A DNA stretch of 58,847 nucleotides, taken from positions 1-58,847 of the forward strand of contig JAKBPE010000007.1 of NCBI GenBank assembly GCA_021829835.1, in the 5' to 3' direction. The position numbers and the translations under genes are program-made. Under the pieces are notes generated by a model, which searched no databases, was not told where the DNA came from, and was given only the letters and a program-made list of their open reading frames with translations. This document shows, piece after piece, positions 42,473 to 51,071 of this stretch. Origin of the DNA: a bacterium (GTDB taxonomy: Archaea > Micrarchaeota > Micrarchaeia > Micrarchaeales > CABMGC01). Each line of letters starts with the position of its first letter. The first letter of the stretch is position 1.

Positions 42473-43594
42473 TTATTTTAACATGAAATCTTCTATCTTG
42501 TTTTCGATTCTTGTTCGGTTTTTCCTGTGATTTTCAAGGAATTTGTTTATTTTCATGGCTAAGTCTGCCTTGTGCTCTCCGGCAAGAAGGCTTCCCGATC
42601 TTTCAGCTTCAAATATTGAAGCAAGTTTTTTGTCATCTGGCTCGAAGAGGAATTTGTAATATTGGCATACTGAACATTTCTCAGGATCGCCTCCGTGTTT
42701 CTTTTGCAGTTCGGCTGTTGGCTGCTGCCCCGTTATGGCCTTATTTACCTTTTTTACCACTGTTTCCGGAGAATCAGATAAATAAATCGCGTCTTCGGGC
42801 TTGCTTGAGGACATCTTCGGGTCTCCTTTTAGGCCGGGTAGAAATCTGCTGTGTATTATTGCCGGTTTGTAGTAGCCTAGTTTTTCAACAACGTCTCTTG
42901 CCACCCTGAAATGTACATCCTGATCAACACCGAGGGGTACCAGGCATGGTATCTTCCTGTTTTCTTCTGCCGATTTTATAAATGTGCCAACAGCCTGGAG
43001 ACTTGTATAGAATATTGCACCTATGTTGGTCTCATTTGAAAAGCCGAAAGCGTCTTTTATAGTAGAGAAGGTTATTTTTTTGGAGACTCTTACTGCGTGC
43101 TTGTATATCTGTGTTGCATTTTCGGTGTCTATGTATATCTTGGTCTTGCCTGGCTTGAAACCTAGGGCGACTATATCCATTGCATCTTCGTGTGCAAGTT
43201 TGTTTATATGGTCAATCGTGAGATTGGGATCGTTTTTTGTCAGGAATTTTTCTTCATCTGGAATCTGTATGTATACGTCCGCGTCGAATTTTTTCTGTAG
43301 CCATTGGGCCATTATAAATGGAATGAGGTGGGCAACTGTCATCCTGCCGGAAGGAGCTATTCCAGTATATACATAAAACTTGTTTCCTTTCTCATATTGG
43401 TCGAGAAGCCATGATAGCTCACGCTGTGCAAAATAGATCTTCCTTCGGATTAGATAGTGGGATTCTCCGGCAAGCCGGGTTATCCTCGATTGCATGTCTT
43501 CAGTTATAGGCATTATCCCGAAGCGCTTTTCTAAGGTATTATAATCTACCTTTCCTTCGACTTTGTATGCGGTCACTTTGAAGTCTTCTTCCAT
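42473..43594 (-). CDS. trpS: Tryptophanyl-tRNA synthetase
   Basis: About 373 residues of the archaeal/eukaryotic type. The N-terminus FKVTAYKVEGKVDYNTLEKRFG aligns with archaeal TrpRS starts, so I chose ATG 43594 over the TTG at 43645. The HIGH-type motif reads PSGRMTVAHLIPF, in which the first His and the Gly are replaced (TVAH). The KMSKS-type loop is DPKMSSSKPEDAI. A CxxC pair (KCSVCQYY) lies near the C-terminus, which is less usual. It charges tRNA-Trp. Confidence 0.92.
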   Translation of the reverse strand: MEEDFKVTAYKVEGKVDYNTLEKRFGIMPITEDMQSRITRLAGESHYLIRRKIYFAQRELSWLLDQYEKGNKFYVYTGIAPSGRMTVAHLIPFIMAQWLQKKFDADVYIQIPDEEKFLTKNDPNLTIDHINKLAHEDAMDIVALGFKPGKTKIYIDTENATQIYKHAVRVSKKITFSTIKDAFGFSNETNIGAIFYTSLQAVGTFIKSAEENRKIPCLVPLGVDQDVHFRVARDVVEKLGYYKPAIIHSRFLPGLKGDPKMSSSKPEDAIYLSDSPETVVKKVNKAITGQQPTAELQKKHGGDPEKCSVCQYYKFLFEPDDKKLASIFEAERSGSLLAGEHKADLAMKINKFLENHRKNRTRIENKIEDFMLK

Positions 43595-43700
43595 ATGATA
43601 CCATCTGTTAGGTATTTGCCTTACTGCTGCATGATACCTTTGCAATGCTGCAATAATGCTCTTTACTACTTTGCCGAGAATCTTATTAGATGTTAGGATT

Positions 43701-45044
43701 TTACATCCTTTGCGGGTATAGAGGGAAGGCTCTGCAGAGCACTTCGGATCTTTTGCGTAGCTCTTTTAGATTTTTGTTCTCTCTTAGCTCTGCGAATGCT
43801 TTTTCAAGATAAGCGTGGCGTTCCTCTCTGTTTTCAGGGAAAGAATAACCGCGTATTTCTTCCAGCGCGCCTGCAATTATAGATGCTATCTCTTCCATCT
43901 CTTTTTCTTTCATGCCTCTTGTTGTTATTGCCGGAGTTCCCATTCTTATTCCGGTAGGGAAGAATGGCGATGAAGGTTCTGCAGGAATTGTGTTTTTGTT
44001 TGTAGTTATTCCTGCTGATTCTAGGGCTTCCTGCGCAAATGCTCCGCTTCCTTTTCCGAAAGATCTCAAATCTATAAGAAGAAGATGGTTGTCTGTGCCT
44101 CCGGTCACTAGATTTATGCCTTTTGAAGTAAGTGCAGATGCAAGTGCCTTAGCATTCATGACTACCTGCCTTGAGTATTCTGCGAATTCAGGAGATGATG
44201 CCTCAAGCAAGGCTATAGCTATTGCTGCTGTCGTGTGGTCGTGAGGTCCTCCCTGCATGCCTGGAAATACAGTCTTGTCTATCTTTTCCGCTAACAATGG
44301 ATCTTTCTTGAGGCCTTTTGCAGTCACCATTATAATTGCGCCTCTTGGGCCTCTCAGGGTCTTGTGTGTTGTCGTGGTTATGATATCTGCATAGTTGCTT
44401 GGGCTTTTGTGGACCCCTGCGACTATCAAGCCTGATATGTGTGATATGTCTGCTGCAAGATATGCTCCACATTCCTCAGCTATCTTGGAGAATTCTTCAA
44501 ATGGAAATTCGCGCATATATGCAGTTGAGCCTACCCAGATTAATTTTGGCTTGTGTTCGATTGCAAGGCGCCTGGCTTCTTCTATATCTATGAATCCGTC
44601 CGGCCTTACGTGGTAAGGTATGCTTTTGAAGATCTTTCCGGTAACACTTGTCTTAAATCCATGTGTAAGATGTCCTCCGTCCGTTAAATTCTGTCCCATT
44701 ATAACATCGCCAGGGTTGCATACTGAAAGATAGACTTCCAGATTTGCAGGAGAACCTGAATACGGCTGTACATTTGCATGCGCTACGCCGAAGAGTTTTT
44801 TGGCGCGTTCTATTGCTATCGATTCTATCTTGTCGATGAATTGGTTGCCTCCGTAGTATCTGTGCTGAGGATATCCTTCCGAGTATTTATTGGTGAGTAT
44901 GCTGCCAGAAGCTTCCATAACTGCCTCGCTGGTAAAATTCTCCGAAGGTATCATTTCAAGGCTGTACTGCTGCCTCCCCCATTCTTGCATAAGCTGTTCG
45001 TATATCTCAGGATCCCTGCCTTTAATATGCTCTCCTATTTTCAT
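43701..45044 (-). CDS. glyA: Serine hydroxymethyltransferase
   Basis: 447 residues of PLP fold type I. SLEMIPSENFTSEAVMEASGS opens the protein (quoted as SENFTSEAVMEA), YSEGYPQHRYYGG binds the substrate, and the PLP lysine is in TTTTHKTLRGPRG. It interconverts serine and glycine with a folate or methanopterin one-carbon carrier. It is divergent from the RimK-like ligase gene with a 54-base shared promoter region. Confidence 0.96.
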   Translation of the reverse strand: MKIGEHIKGRDPEIYEQLMQEWGRQQYSLEMIPSENFTSEAVMEASGSILTNKYSEGYPQHRYYGGNQFIDKIESIAIERAKKLFGVAHANVQPYSGSPANLEVYLSVCNPGDVIMGQNLTDGGHLTHGFKTSVTGKIFKSIPYHVRPDGFIDIEEARRLAIEHKPKLIWVGSTAYMREFPFEEFSKIAEECGAYLAADISHISGLIVAGVHKSPSNYADIITTTTHKTLRGPRGAIIMVTAKGLKKDPLLAEKIDKTVFPGMQGGPHDHTTAAIAIALLEASSPEFAEYSRQVVMNAKALASALTSKGINLVTGGTDNHLLLIDLRSFGKGSGAFAQEALESAGITTNKNTIPAEPSSPFFPTGIRMGTPAITTRGMKEKEMEEIASIIAGALEEIRGYSFPENREERHAYLEKAFAELRENKNLKELRKRSEVLCRAFPLYPQRM

Positions 45045-45098
45045 AGAAACACCATGAGATTCTTTTAACTTATGTGTTTATATCATATAGGTGGCTTT

Positions 45099-46022
45099 GT
45101 GAGGATTGGTATAACAAGTGTCAGCAATGTCTTTGAGGAATGGAACTCTAAGGATGTTGCAGATCTTAGGAAAGCCATATCGCTTTCTGGAAATACTCCA
45201 GTGATGATATATGCTGATTCGCTCGATGTTGCTCTTGATAAAAACAGAATAAAGATTACACAATCAAGTGAAAGAGCATCTGGCATGTCTAATGGAAGGG
45301 AAGAAATCAATGTAGATGCGGTGTTGTTAAGACACCTTGGTACAATAAGGGATTATGAGCAGTTTACCTTCAGGCTGTTCGGCGTGAGATCTTTTGAAGA
45401 GAGAGGAATTTATGTAATGAATCCTGTAATGAACTGGCTTTTTGCTACTGACAAATTCGGAGCCCTGTTGAGATTGTCTGCAAATGGGCTTCCTGTGCCT
45501 GAGACAGTTGTCAGCGAACATATGTTTGTTGCCTACTCGGCAGTCAGAAAATTCGGAGAAGCGGTGGTAAAACCGCTGCGGAGCGCAATGGGTTTCGGAG
45601 TATTCAGGGTTAATGACCCGGATATTGCAATCCATTCGTTCAGTACAATGACCAGTATGAACAAGCCGCTATATGTGCAGAAGTATTTTGAGAAAAAGGG
45701 AGGAGGGGACTATCGTGCCGTTGTTGTGGGAGGAGAGCTCGTAGGCACTGAGTTTAGGAAGGGAAAGACATGGAAGAGTAATGTCGCACAAGGAGCAATA
45801 CCGTTAAAGGTTAAGGCAGATAGTGAGCTTGAGGAGCTTGCTATACGCTCGTGTGAAGTGCTTGGATTGGATTACGCAGGGATAGACATAGCCGAGACTT
45901 CTGAAGGATATCTTATCCTTGAAACAAACCCTACGCTTTCATGGCAGGGATTCAAGAAAGCGACTGGAATAAACCCTGCGAAGCTCATAGTTAGAAAGAT
46001 AATAGAGAAGGCAAAGAATTGA
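45099..46022 (+). CDS. RimK-type ATP-grasp ligase (CofF/MptN-like)
   Basis: About 307 residues. An N-terminal pre-ATP-grasp domain (VRIGITSVSN...) is followed by the ATP-grasp fold with VVKPLRSAMGFGVFRV (about 155-170), YVQKYFEKKGGGDYRAVVVGG, and the metal-binding end GYLILETNPTLSWQGF. The RimK family adds glutamate to an acid tail. Archaeal members act on coenzyme F420 (CofF) or tetrahydromethanopterin (MptN), and cofE at 10825 makes the former plausible. GTG 45099 has GGTGG five bases upstream, so I prefer it to the upstream start at 45072. Confidence 0.82.
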   Translation: MRIGITSVSNVFEEWNSKDVADLRKAISLSGNTPVMIYADSLDVALDKNRIKITQSSERASGMSNGREEINVDAVLLRHLGTIRDYEQFTFRLFGVRSFEERGIYVMNPVMNWLFATDKFGALLRLSANGLPVPETVVSEHMFVAYSAVRKFGEAVVKPLRSAMGFGVFRVNDPDIAIHSFSTMTSMNKPLYVQKYFEKKGGGDYRAVVVGGELVGTEFRKGKTWKSNVAQGAIPLKVKADSELEELAIRSCEVLGLDYAGIDIAETSEGYLILETNPTLSWQGFKKATGINPAKLIVRKIIEKAKN

Positions 46023-46027
46023 GATAT

Positions 46028-47086
46028 TTATTCTTCAAATTTCTTCTTGCCTATTTTTCTCAACGTTACAAAGATCACCAAGAGTGAGATAAGAGCAACC
46101 ATTCCTGTAAGTATCGAAAAAGAAGGATCTCTTGGTTTTGAGATTAGGAATGCCAATGAGAGGAAGGCGCTCATGAACGCGAACAGAGGAGGTATTGCCG
46201 GAAGGCCTATCTTATACTTCCTAAGAAGGAAGATGGTGAAGAGAAGCCCGGCTCCAGCCCCGGTGATTATCATCATACTTATGAATAAGTTTCCTGATAT
46301 CATGTAAGAGCCTACTGCAAGTGTCATAGGCAGCATTATGTCGCCGTTGCCTAGCATTATTGCAGATATCGATGGAGTTCCGGATCTCTCTGCAATATAT
46401 CTCATTTCGGGATTTGGTATCTTTTCAAGGTCCTCTTTTTTCATCCTCTTTTTTGATTTTGATGGGGAGAGTTCCAGATCTGTGGAGCCTATCATAAATG
46501 CAAGGTTTCTCTTTGATGCTTCCTGCGCAAAAGGTATCATGAACTTTAGCACGAAAACGGCTAGATAATCATAGACTGCGAATAACCCTATTAGCAGATA
46601 TAGTGTCAGGAATCCGAAGCCTATGCCTATGTTTGCGCCTATGAATATTCCTGCGCCTATGCTTGTTATCAATGTTATGAGATTTCTCATTTTGTTGAAT
46701 TTTATCTTGTATGCCAGTAATGCGAGTGATATAAAAAGAGAAATTGCAGATAGGGGAAATATGGCTATAGCCGGGAGTATATCGTTTATCAGTGTCATGA
46801 AGAAAAAGAATGAACCGAATATGATTATGTAGGCTTCAAGAAGCCTGAAGAACATGTTGCCTTTGTAGTATCTCAATACGAGCATTAGCACCAGTATGAT
46901 TATGATTATGTCTATTATGAACCAGAAAAAGAATGAGACTGAGCCTCCCTGCTGAGGGGTTGTTGTGTTCGCATATGAATAAGATGGCGAGTATGATGGG
47001 ATGACTAAAAGAAGGCCTATGAATTGTGCTATTAGGAATAATGAAAGTATAAAGATTATCTGCCTAGTTCCTATTTTTCTCTCCAA
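46028..47086 (-). CDS. Presenilin-like intramembrane aspartyl protease
   Basis: 352 residues with about nine membrane helices. The two catalytic Asp motifs are visible: YD (Y172-D173 in FAVYDYLAV) and GxGD (GNGD, D249, in IMLGNGDIMLP), plus the PAL-type motif (LPAIPP, about 295-300). A charged loop (about 205-232) separates the two catalytic helices. Archaeal relatives (PSH) cleave membrane-spanning helices of substrates. The start is TTG at 47086, with GGTG about six bases upstream. It ends just after the convergent RimK-like gene. Confidence 0.85.
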   Translation of the reverse strand: MERKIGTRQIIFILSLFLIAQFIGLLLVIPSYSPSYSYANTTTPQQGGSVSFFFWFIIDIIIIILVLMLVLRYYKGNMFFRLLEAYIIIFGSFFFFMTLINDILPAIAIFPLSAISLFISLALLAYKIKFNKMRNLITLITSIGAGIFIGANIGIGFGFLTLYLLIGLFAVYDYLAVFVLKFMIPFAQEASKRNLAFMIGSTDLELSPSKSKKRMKKEDLEKIPNPEMRYIAERSGTPSISAIMLGNGDIMLPMTLAVGSYMISGNLFISMMIITGAGAGLLFTIFLLRKYKIGLPAIPPLFAFMSAFLSLAFLISKPRDPSFSILTGMVALISLLVIFVTLRKIGKKKFEE

Positions 47087-47195
47087 TTAAACACCAAGAT
47101 GCGGTAATATTTCCAAGGGCCTCATGGCACGGGGCAGCAATGCTTCGTCTGGAGTGATTTGGATTTTAGACATAATTCTTAGATTCTTGTATGTA

Positions 47196-47414
47196 TCAAT
47201 CGTAATCAGAATCTGCCAGAATCTCTATTATCTGCCCTTGTCCCAGCCCAGATGGAAATTTATCAAGTTTTATTACTATGAATGAGTCCTGTATTCCGGA
47301 AACAGTGCCTGGCCATACGTGCTCATTTGAATCTACATATTGTGCCTTTTTACCTATTAGCGTTTTTATGTCTACAGGTTCCATTGGAGTTGCCAGAAGA
47401 TTATCTTCATCCAA
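47196..47414 (-). CDS. Small SH3-like hypothetical protein
   Basis: 72 residues with no known family. It is acidic, with short strands (KKAQYVDS, WPGTVSGIQ, SFIVIKLDK) that suggest a small SH3-like or KOW-type barrel. The first usable start codon is TTG at 47414; in-frame codons reach back to a TAA at about 47450 without an ATG, so the true start may be non-standard. It lies between tRNA-Gly and the presenilin-like gene, all on the minus strand. Confidence 0.5.
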   Translation of the reverse strand: MDEDNLLATPMEPVDIKTLIGKKAQYVDSNEHVWPGTVSGIQDSFIVIKLDKFPSGLGQGQIIEILADSDYD

Positions 47415-47483
47415 AGAGGTAACTATTGCGTTTATGATAAAATCACTTTACTATTGGTTCTCAGAATAAATATTTAAATTAAC

Positions 47484-47556
47484 TGCGCCAACCGGGATTT
47501 GAACCCGGGCCACGAGCTTGGGAAGCTCGGATCCTACCAGGCTAGACAATTGGCGC
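47484..47556 (-). tRNA. tRNA-Gly (anticodon CCC)
   Basis: A full cloverleaf on the minus strand, 73 bases with discriminator A. Acceptor arms are GCGCCAA and TTGGCGC; the D arm has GTCTAGCCTGGTAGGAT; the anticodon arm is CGAGC, loop TTCCCAA, GCTCG; the T arm is CCGGG TTCAAAT CCCGG. The anticodon CCC reads GGG. No intron is present and CCA is not encoded, so it must be added after transcription. Confidence 0.95.
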
Positions 47557-47574
47557 CTTTTAGTCTGGTTTCTG

Positions 47575-48078
47575 TTATTGATCCTTTTTCTTTTCGTCAA
47601 GCATCTTTTTGCCGAGAGCTTCCCTATTTTTAATGTCTTTCATTACTTTTTCATAATCTTCCTTGCTGAGAACTCTGCCCAGTATGTATTGGGAGTAGTT
47701 TATAGATATGCTTGCTATATCAAGTAGGATTGACTGCAGTTCGCTTGGGCTTATTTTTATTTCGCTTAAAGGCTTGAGTATCTCTATCCCTGCAGGAGCG
47801 AAATTGAAGGAGATATTCACAAGAGAGCCTATATCTTTTACAAGTGTTGTTACTGCGGCGCTGGTTGTATAGACGTCTTCAAGTTTTATAGGTTCTCTTA
47901 TTTCACCTACGCAGTATATTACCCCTTGGGATTTGAGAAGGCGGTTGTTTATCATTTCAGTCATTATAGGCTGGAGATCTTCTTGCTTCTCGCTCTGCAT
48001 GTCGAAATGCAGCCTTGCAAGTATTCCTCCCTTTGCTATTGTTTCTTCTGTAAGTTCATCGACTTCTGATTTTCCCAT
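47575..48078 (-). CDS. Hypothetical protein next to hisS
   Basis: 167 residues, cytosolic, no family recognised. It has an N-terminal alpha/beta part (ILARLHFDMQS, VIYCVGEIREPIK), a central helix-rich segment and a lysine-rich helical C-terminus. The phrase VNISFNFAPAGIEIL suggests a ferredoxin-like strand order. It starts four bases after the hisS stop, so it is co-transcribed and probably translationally linked. It might be a translation-related factor, but this is a guess from the neighbour. Confidence 0.6.
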   Translation of the reverse strand: MGKSEVDELTEETIAKGGILARLHFDMQSEKQEDLQPIMTEMINNRLLKSQGVIYCVGEIREPIKLEDVYTTSAAVTTLVKDIGSLVNISFNFAPAGIEILKPLSEIKISPSELQSILLDIASISINYSQYILGRVLSKEDYEKVMKDIKNREALGKKMLDEKKKDQ

Positions 48079-48082
48079 TGGA

Positions 48083-49360
48083 TCAACTTTTTAGCTTAGA
48101 TATAGCTTCTTCAATATCAAACATTTCTTCTTCTCCGCTTATCATGTCTCTGATGCGGATTTTTTTTGAGAGCCGCTCCTGGTTTCCTATTATTGCAACA
48201 TATTTTATGCGCATTGAATTTACATATTCGAGCTGTTTCGCAAGGGATCGTTTTGTGACACCAAGATCTGCATATATGCCTGCCTTTCTAAATGTAGATG
48301 CTATCTCTATTGCATACTCTTGATTTTCTTCCTTTATATATGCTATGTGTATCCTTGAATATGTCTTTAGGAGCTCTGCCCTGTTGAGCAATTCGAACAC
48401 TCTCGATACTCCAATGGCGCTTCCTACTGCAGGCATGCTGTTTTTTGAATACATCTCGATTAGATTGTCGTATCTTCCCCCTGACGCTATAGTTGGGAGT
48501 CTTTTGCCGTCTTCATATGTTACGAATTCCCAGACACCCCCAGTATAGTAGTCAAGTCCTCTTGCTAGTGATATGTCGAATTTTATTTTTTCTTCAAGTC
48601 CGTTAAGCTTCAACATTCTGAATAGGGATTCGAGACTTTCCAGGGAGTCTTTTGCTTCCGGGAGCTGGGCGTGGAGCCTTGCCAAGGTCTCCTCGTTTTT
48701 CTCATTTGAGGTATTTATGAATGAGATGAGGGAAATGGCATCCTCTTTTTCGGTTCCAAGTGATATGAGTTTTTCGATTATTTCGTCTTGGCTTATCTTC
48801 TCAAGTTTGTCTATTACCCGTATGGCCTCATTATGCCTCTGGTCAGGAACCCTGAACTTTCCTAGGATTCTGTCTAGAATCGTTCTGCTGTTTATCAATA
48901 TACGGTAATCAGTTATGCCTAATTCGCCGAGTGCGAATGCTATTGGAGAGATCACTTCAGCGTCGCTTATCGGTTCTGAACTCCCTATTATGTCTATATC
49001 GGCTTGTATGAATTCACGATTGCGCATTTTTTGTGGTTCGTCCATACGCCAGACATTTCCGATCTGATATCTTTTGAATGGCAGGGGAAGGTCTTTGTTC
49101 ATGGCCATAAAGCGCGCTAGAGGTACTGTGAAATCATATCTGAGCCCTTCCTCCGCCCCTTCTATTTTATATATTTCTTTTTTGGCATCTTCTCCGTATG
49201 CTTTTGCATTTAAGGTTGAGAGAAGCTCTATTGCAGGAGTTGTTATAGGATGGAATCCGAAGCGCTTGAATGCTTCCTCTATTACCAGCATAATTTGTTT
49301 TAAGAGTATTGTTTCTCCAGGACTGTAATCCTTTGTGCCGCGAGGAAGGCTTAATTCCAT
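48083..49360 (-). CDS. hisS: Histidyl-tRNA synthetase
   Basis: 425 residues of class II. Motif 1 lies in the N-terminal PRGTKDYSPGE to AFKRFGFHPITTPAIE region. Motif 2 is RYQIGNVWRMDEPQKMRNREFIQADID (quoted as RYQIGNVWR and REFIQADID). The HisA peptide is LARGLDYYTGGVWEF, and motif 3 is AVGSAIGVSRVF. A C-terminal anticodon-binding domain follows. It charges tRNA-His and forms a two-gene unit with the 47575-48078 gene. Confidence 0.96.
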   Translation of the reverse strand: MELSLPRGTKDYSPGETILLKQIMLVIEEAFKRFGFHPITTPAIELLSTLNAKAYGEDAKKEIYKIEGAEEGLRYDFTVPLARFMAMNKDLPLPFKRYQIGNVWRMDEPQKMRNREFIQADIDIIGSSEPISDAEVISPIAFALGELGITDYRILINSRTILDRILGKFRVPDQRHNEAIRVIDKLEKISQDEIIEKLISLGTEKEDAISLISFINTSNEKNEETLARLHAQLPEAKDSLESLESLFRMLKLNGLEEKIKFDISLARGLDYYTGGVWEFVTYEDGKRLPTIASGGRYDNLIEMYSKNSMPAVGSAIGVSRVFELLNRAELLKTYSRIHIAYIKEENQEYAIEIASTFRKAGIYADLGVTKRSLAKQLEYVNSMRIKYVAIIGNQERLSKKIRIRDMISGEEEMFDIEEAISKLKS

Positions 49361-49400
49361 TTGTCTACCGTTGTATTCCCTAATGGTAAATTAAGAGAGT

Positions 49401-49715
49401 TCAAAGATTCTTGGTTAGCCAAGATTTGAACATCTCCTTTGGCATTGCGCCCACTGATGTTGCCTTGACTGCACCATCCTTGAATAACAATACGGAAGGT
49501 ATGCTCATTATGTTGTATTTTGCTGCTATTTCCTGATTTTCGTCAGTATTGAGTTTTGCAAACTTTACTTTTCCAGAATATTCTTTTGAGACTTCTTCTA
49601 TTACAGGAGAAAATATTCTGCACGGACCGCACCATGGCGCCCAGAAGTCAACTACAACAGGAGTAGTGGATTTCATTACTTCTTTTTCGAAGTCATTTTG
49701 ATTGAGTTCTATCAT
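49401..49715 (-). CDS. trxA: Thioredoxin
   Basis: 104 residues, a complete thioredoxin fold. The active site is FWAPWCGPC, followed by KLNTDENQEIAAKYNIMSIPSVLLF, including the cis-proline (SIP). It reduces disulfides in the cytosol. No signal peptide is present. It is divergent from the histone gene. Confidence 0.97.
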   Translation of the reverse strand: MIELNQNDFEKEVMKSTTPVVVDFWAPWCGPCRIFSPVIEEVSKEYSGKVKFAKLNTDENQEIAAKYNIMSIPSVLLFKDGAVKATSVGAMPKEMFKSWLTKNL

Positions 49716-49803
49716 TTTCGCACCTTATTATATTCTGCCTCTTTGGATTTATATATCTTTCAGATGATTATTAATAAGTGATGAGCAATACTTCTGATAA
49801 AGG

Positions 49804-50046
49804 ATGATGAAGATCTTGAGTGCTGAATTTATGGCAAGCATACCGAAGGCTTCAATAAAGAGATTCGTTAAGAAAAGATTTAAAGCCAATATAACAGACG
49901 AAGGAGCCGATGAGATAGTCAAGATACTTGAAGAAAAGGCAGAGAGGATATCAAAGCACGCAGTAGGCAATGCTAGGAAAGAAAAGAGAGGGAAAGTGAC
50001 CAAAGCCGATGTGATGAAGTACGTCATAGGAGGCTATGATGAGTAA
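49804..50046 (+). CDS. Archaeal histone
   Basis: 80 residues, one histone fold. The three-helix pattern is SAEFMASIPKASIKRFVKKR, then a long central helix (DEGADEIVKILEEKAERISKHAV quoted in parts) and the RGKVTKADVMKYVI end, with the R-x-x-V-x-x-x-D signature (RGKVTKAD). It forms dimers that wrap DNA. Its start (ATG 49804 or 49807) is preceded by AAAGG. It overlaps the following zinc-ribbon gene by eight bases, so histone dosage is coupled to that protein. Confidence 0.93.
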   Translation: MMKILSAEFMASIPKASIKRFVKKRFKANITDEGADEIVKILEEKAERISKHAVGNARKEKRGKVTKADVMKYVIGGYDE

Positions 50047-50599
50047 TATTATCACTGCATATCTTAGTCCTGATGGAAGATACAGAACAATGCCATATAA
50101 AAAAAACGCAGAAGATAGATTCTGCCTCTCTGAAAAAACAAGGAAAGGAACCTTGATTACCGAATTCGGTAAGAATGGGAGGATAATAGACCAGATTTAT
50201 TTGAATGGAGGCGATCCTGAATCTTCTCTCGAGAAGTATCTAGGGATAAGTTTACATATAGAGAAGAAGGCAAGTTATGATAGAGTCAATGTTTCAGCTT
50301 CATGCAGAAAATGTGGATCGCGGGAAAAGATTTACAGAGAGCTTGACCTCACTCTTATCTCATATGTTGAAAGCGTTCCTGTTGTTCCTATATTCAGGTG
50401 TATTGGTTGTGGAAGCAGATTTTATGCTATGGAGATAGAGTATCTAAATGCTCTTGTATCTAGAAATACTGCTCTGTTCACTGAAGACGAACGCAGGGGT
50501 ATTGAAAAGGACAGTGAGAGTGCAATAAAGGAACTTAATGAGTACATAATAAGAATATTTGCGTCAAAAAAGATAATGAGATTGGTATTTGAAGAGTGA
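50039..50599 (+). CDS. Zinc-ribbon protein in the histone operon, unknown function
   Basis: About 186 residues. A beta-rich N-terminus (about 1-75) with TAYLSPDGRYRTMPYKKN is followed by a four-Cys zinc ribbon (CRKCGSREK at about 84-92 and FRCIGCGSRF at about 117-126) and a helical C-terminus. AGGAGG lies five bases before ATG 50039; the ATG at 50036 would be too near. It starts inside the histone gene and is followed four bases later by the PRC-barrel gene. It may be a chromatin- or division-related factor, judging only from context. Confidence 0.65.
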   Translation: MSNIITAYLSPDGRYRTMPYKKNAEDRFCLSEKTRKGTLITEFGKNGRIIDQIYLNGGDPESSLEKYLGISLHIEKKASYDRVNVSASCRKCGSREKIYRELDLTLISYVESVPVVPIFRCIGCGSRFYAMEIEYLNALVSRNTALFTEDERRGIEKDSESAIKELNEYIIRIFASKKIMRLVFEE

Positions 50600-50603
50600 T
50601 ATA

Positions 50604-50837
50604 ATGATGATTTCTGAACTTTATGGGAAGAGAATAATATCGAATGAGGGAAAGAGGCTTGGCGAGGTTAAGGGAGTGATGATAAATTTCGAGGAGGGAG
50701 AGATATCACATCTGCTCCTTACGGAGCCCGAGAGACTCATCAAAAGCCAAAATCCCAGAACAGATATACAGAAAGGCAGCGTCGCTTACAAAAGAGTCAG
50801 GAATATCTCCGAAACGATTATCGTAGGAAAGGAATAG
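50604..50837 (+). CDS. PRC-barrel domain protein
   Basis: 77 residues. ISELYGKRIISNEGKRLGEVKGVMI, here in parts, is the typical PRC-barrel opening: ELYGKRIIS, GKRLGEVKG and FEEGEISHLLLTE. Archaeal PRC-barrel proteins include CdpA/CdpB, which help assemble the division ring in haloarchaea. GTGATATA precedes ATG 50604; a TTG at 50589 would overlap the previous gene. The third gene of the histone operon. Confidence 0.85.
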   Translation: MMISELYGKRIISNEGKRLGEVKGVMINFEEGEISHLLLTEPERLIKSQNPRTDIQKGSVAYKRVRNISETIIVGKE

Positions 50838-50916
50838 AAGAGTATTTTCTTATTCTGGTAAGTAGAGGCAAGCAGTTATAATCTGGTTTTTCTTACCGGA
50901 GATGGAGAAGTGAGGG

Positions 50917-51051
50917 TCAATCAGTCTTTACTTCCCTTGCCATGGAAGATCTCTTCTTTGAAACTACCCTGTAGCCGCAGTATGGACATCTTATGTTGTT
51001 TCGTTCCAGCGACTTTATCTCTTTTCCACAGTGAATGCACATGTAGGCCAT
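50917..51051 (-). CDS. rpoP: RNA polymerase subunit P (Rpb12-like)
   Basis: A 44-residue zinc-ribbon protein found by reading the minus strand; it is shorter than typical ORF thresholds. It has YMCIHCGKEI and IRCPYCGYRVVSKKRS, then a C-terminal VKTD, matching archaeal RpoP/Rpo12. It binds the polymerase platform and stabilises assembly. ATG 51051 is the family-like start; ATG 51060 would add three residues (MID). It ends the exosome operon, where rpl37ae and rpoP are usually close neighbours. Confidence 0.92.
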   Translation of the reverse strand: MAYMCIHCGKEIKSLERNNIRCPYCGYRVVSKKRSSMAREVKTD

Positions 51052-51071
51052 ATCAATCATCAAGCGTAATT

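Noticed and set aside
50855-50899. Inverted repeat CTGGTAAG / CTTACCGG after the PRC-barrel gene
   Set aside because: Loop too long and one mismatch; no T-run follows. It may be chance.
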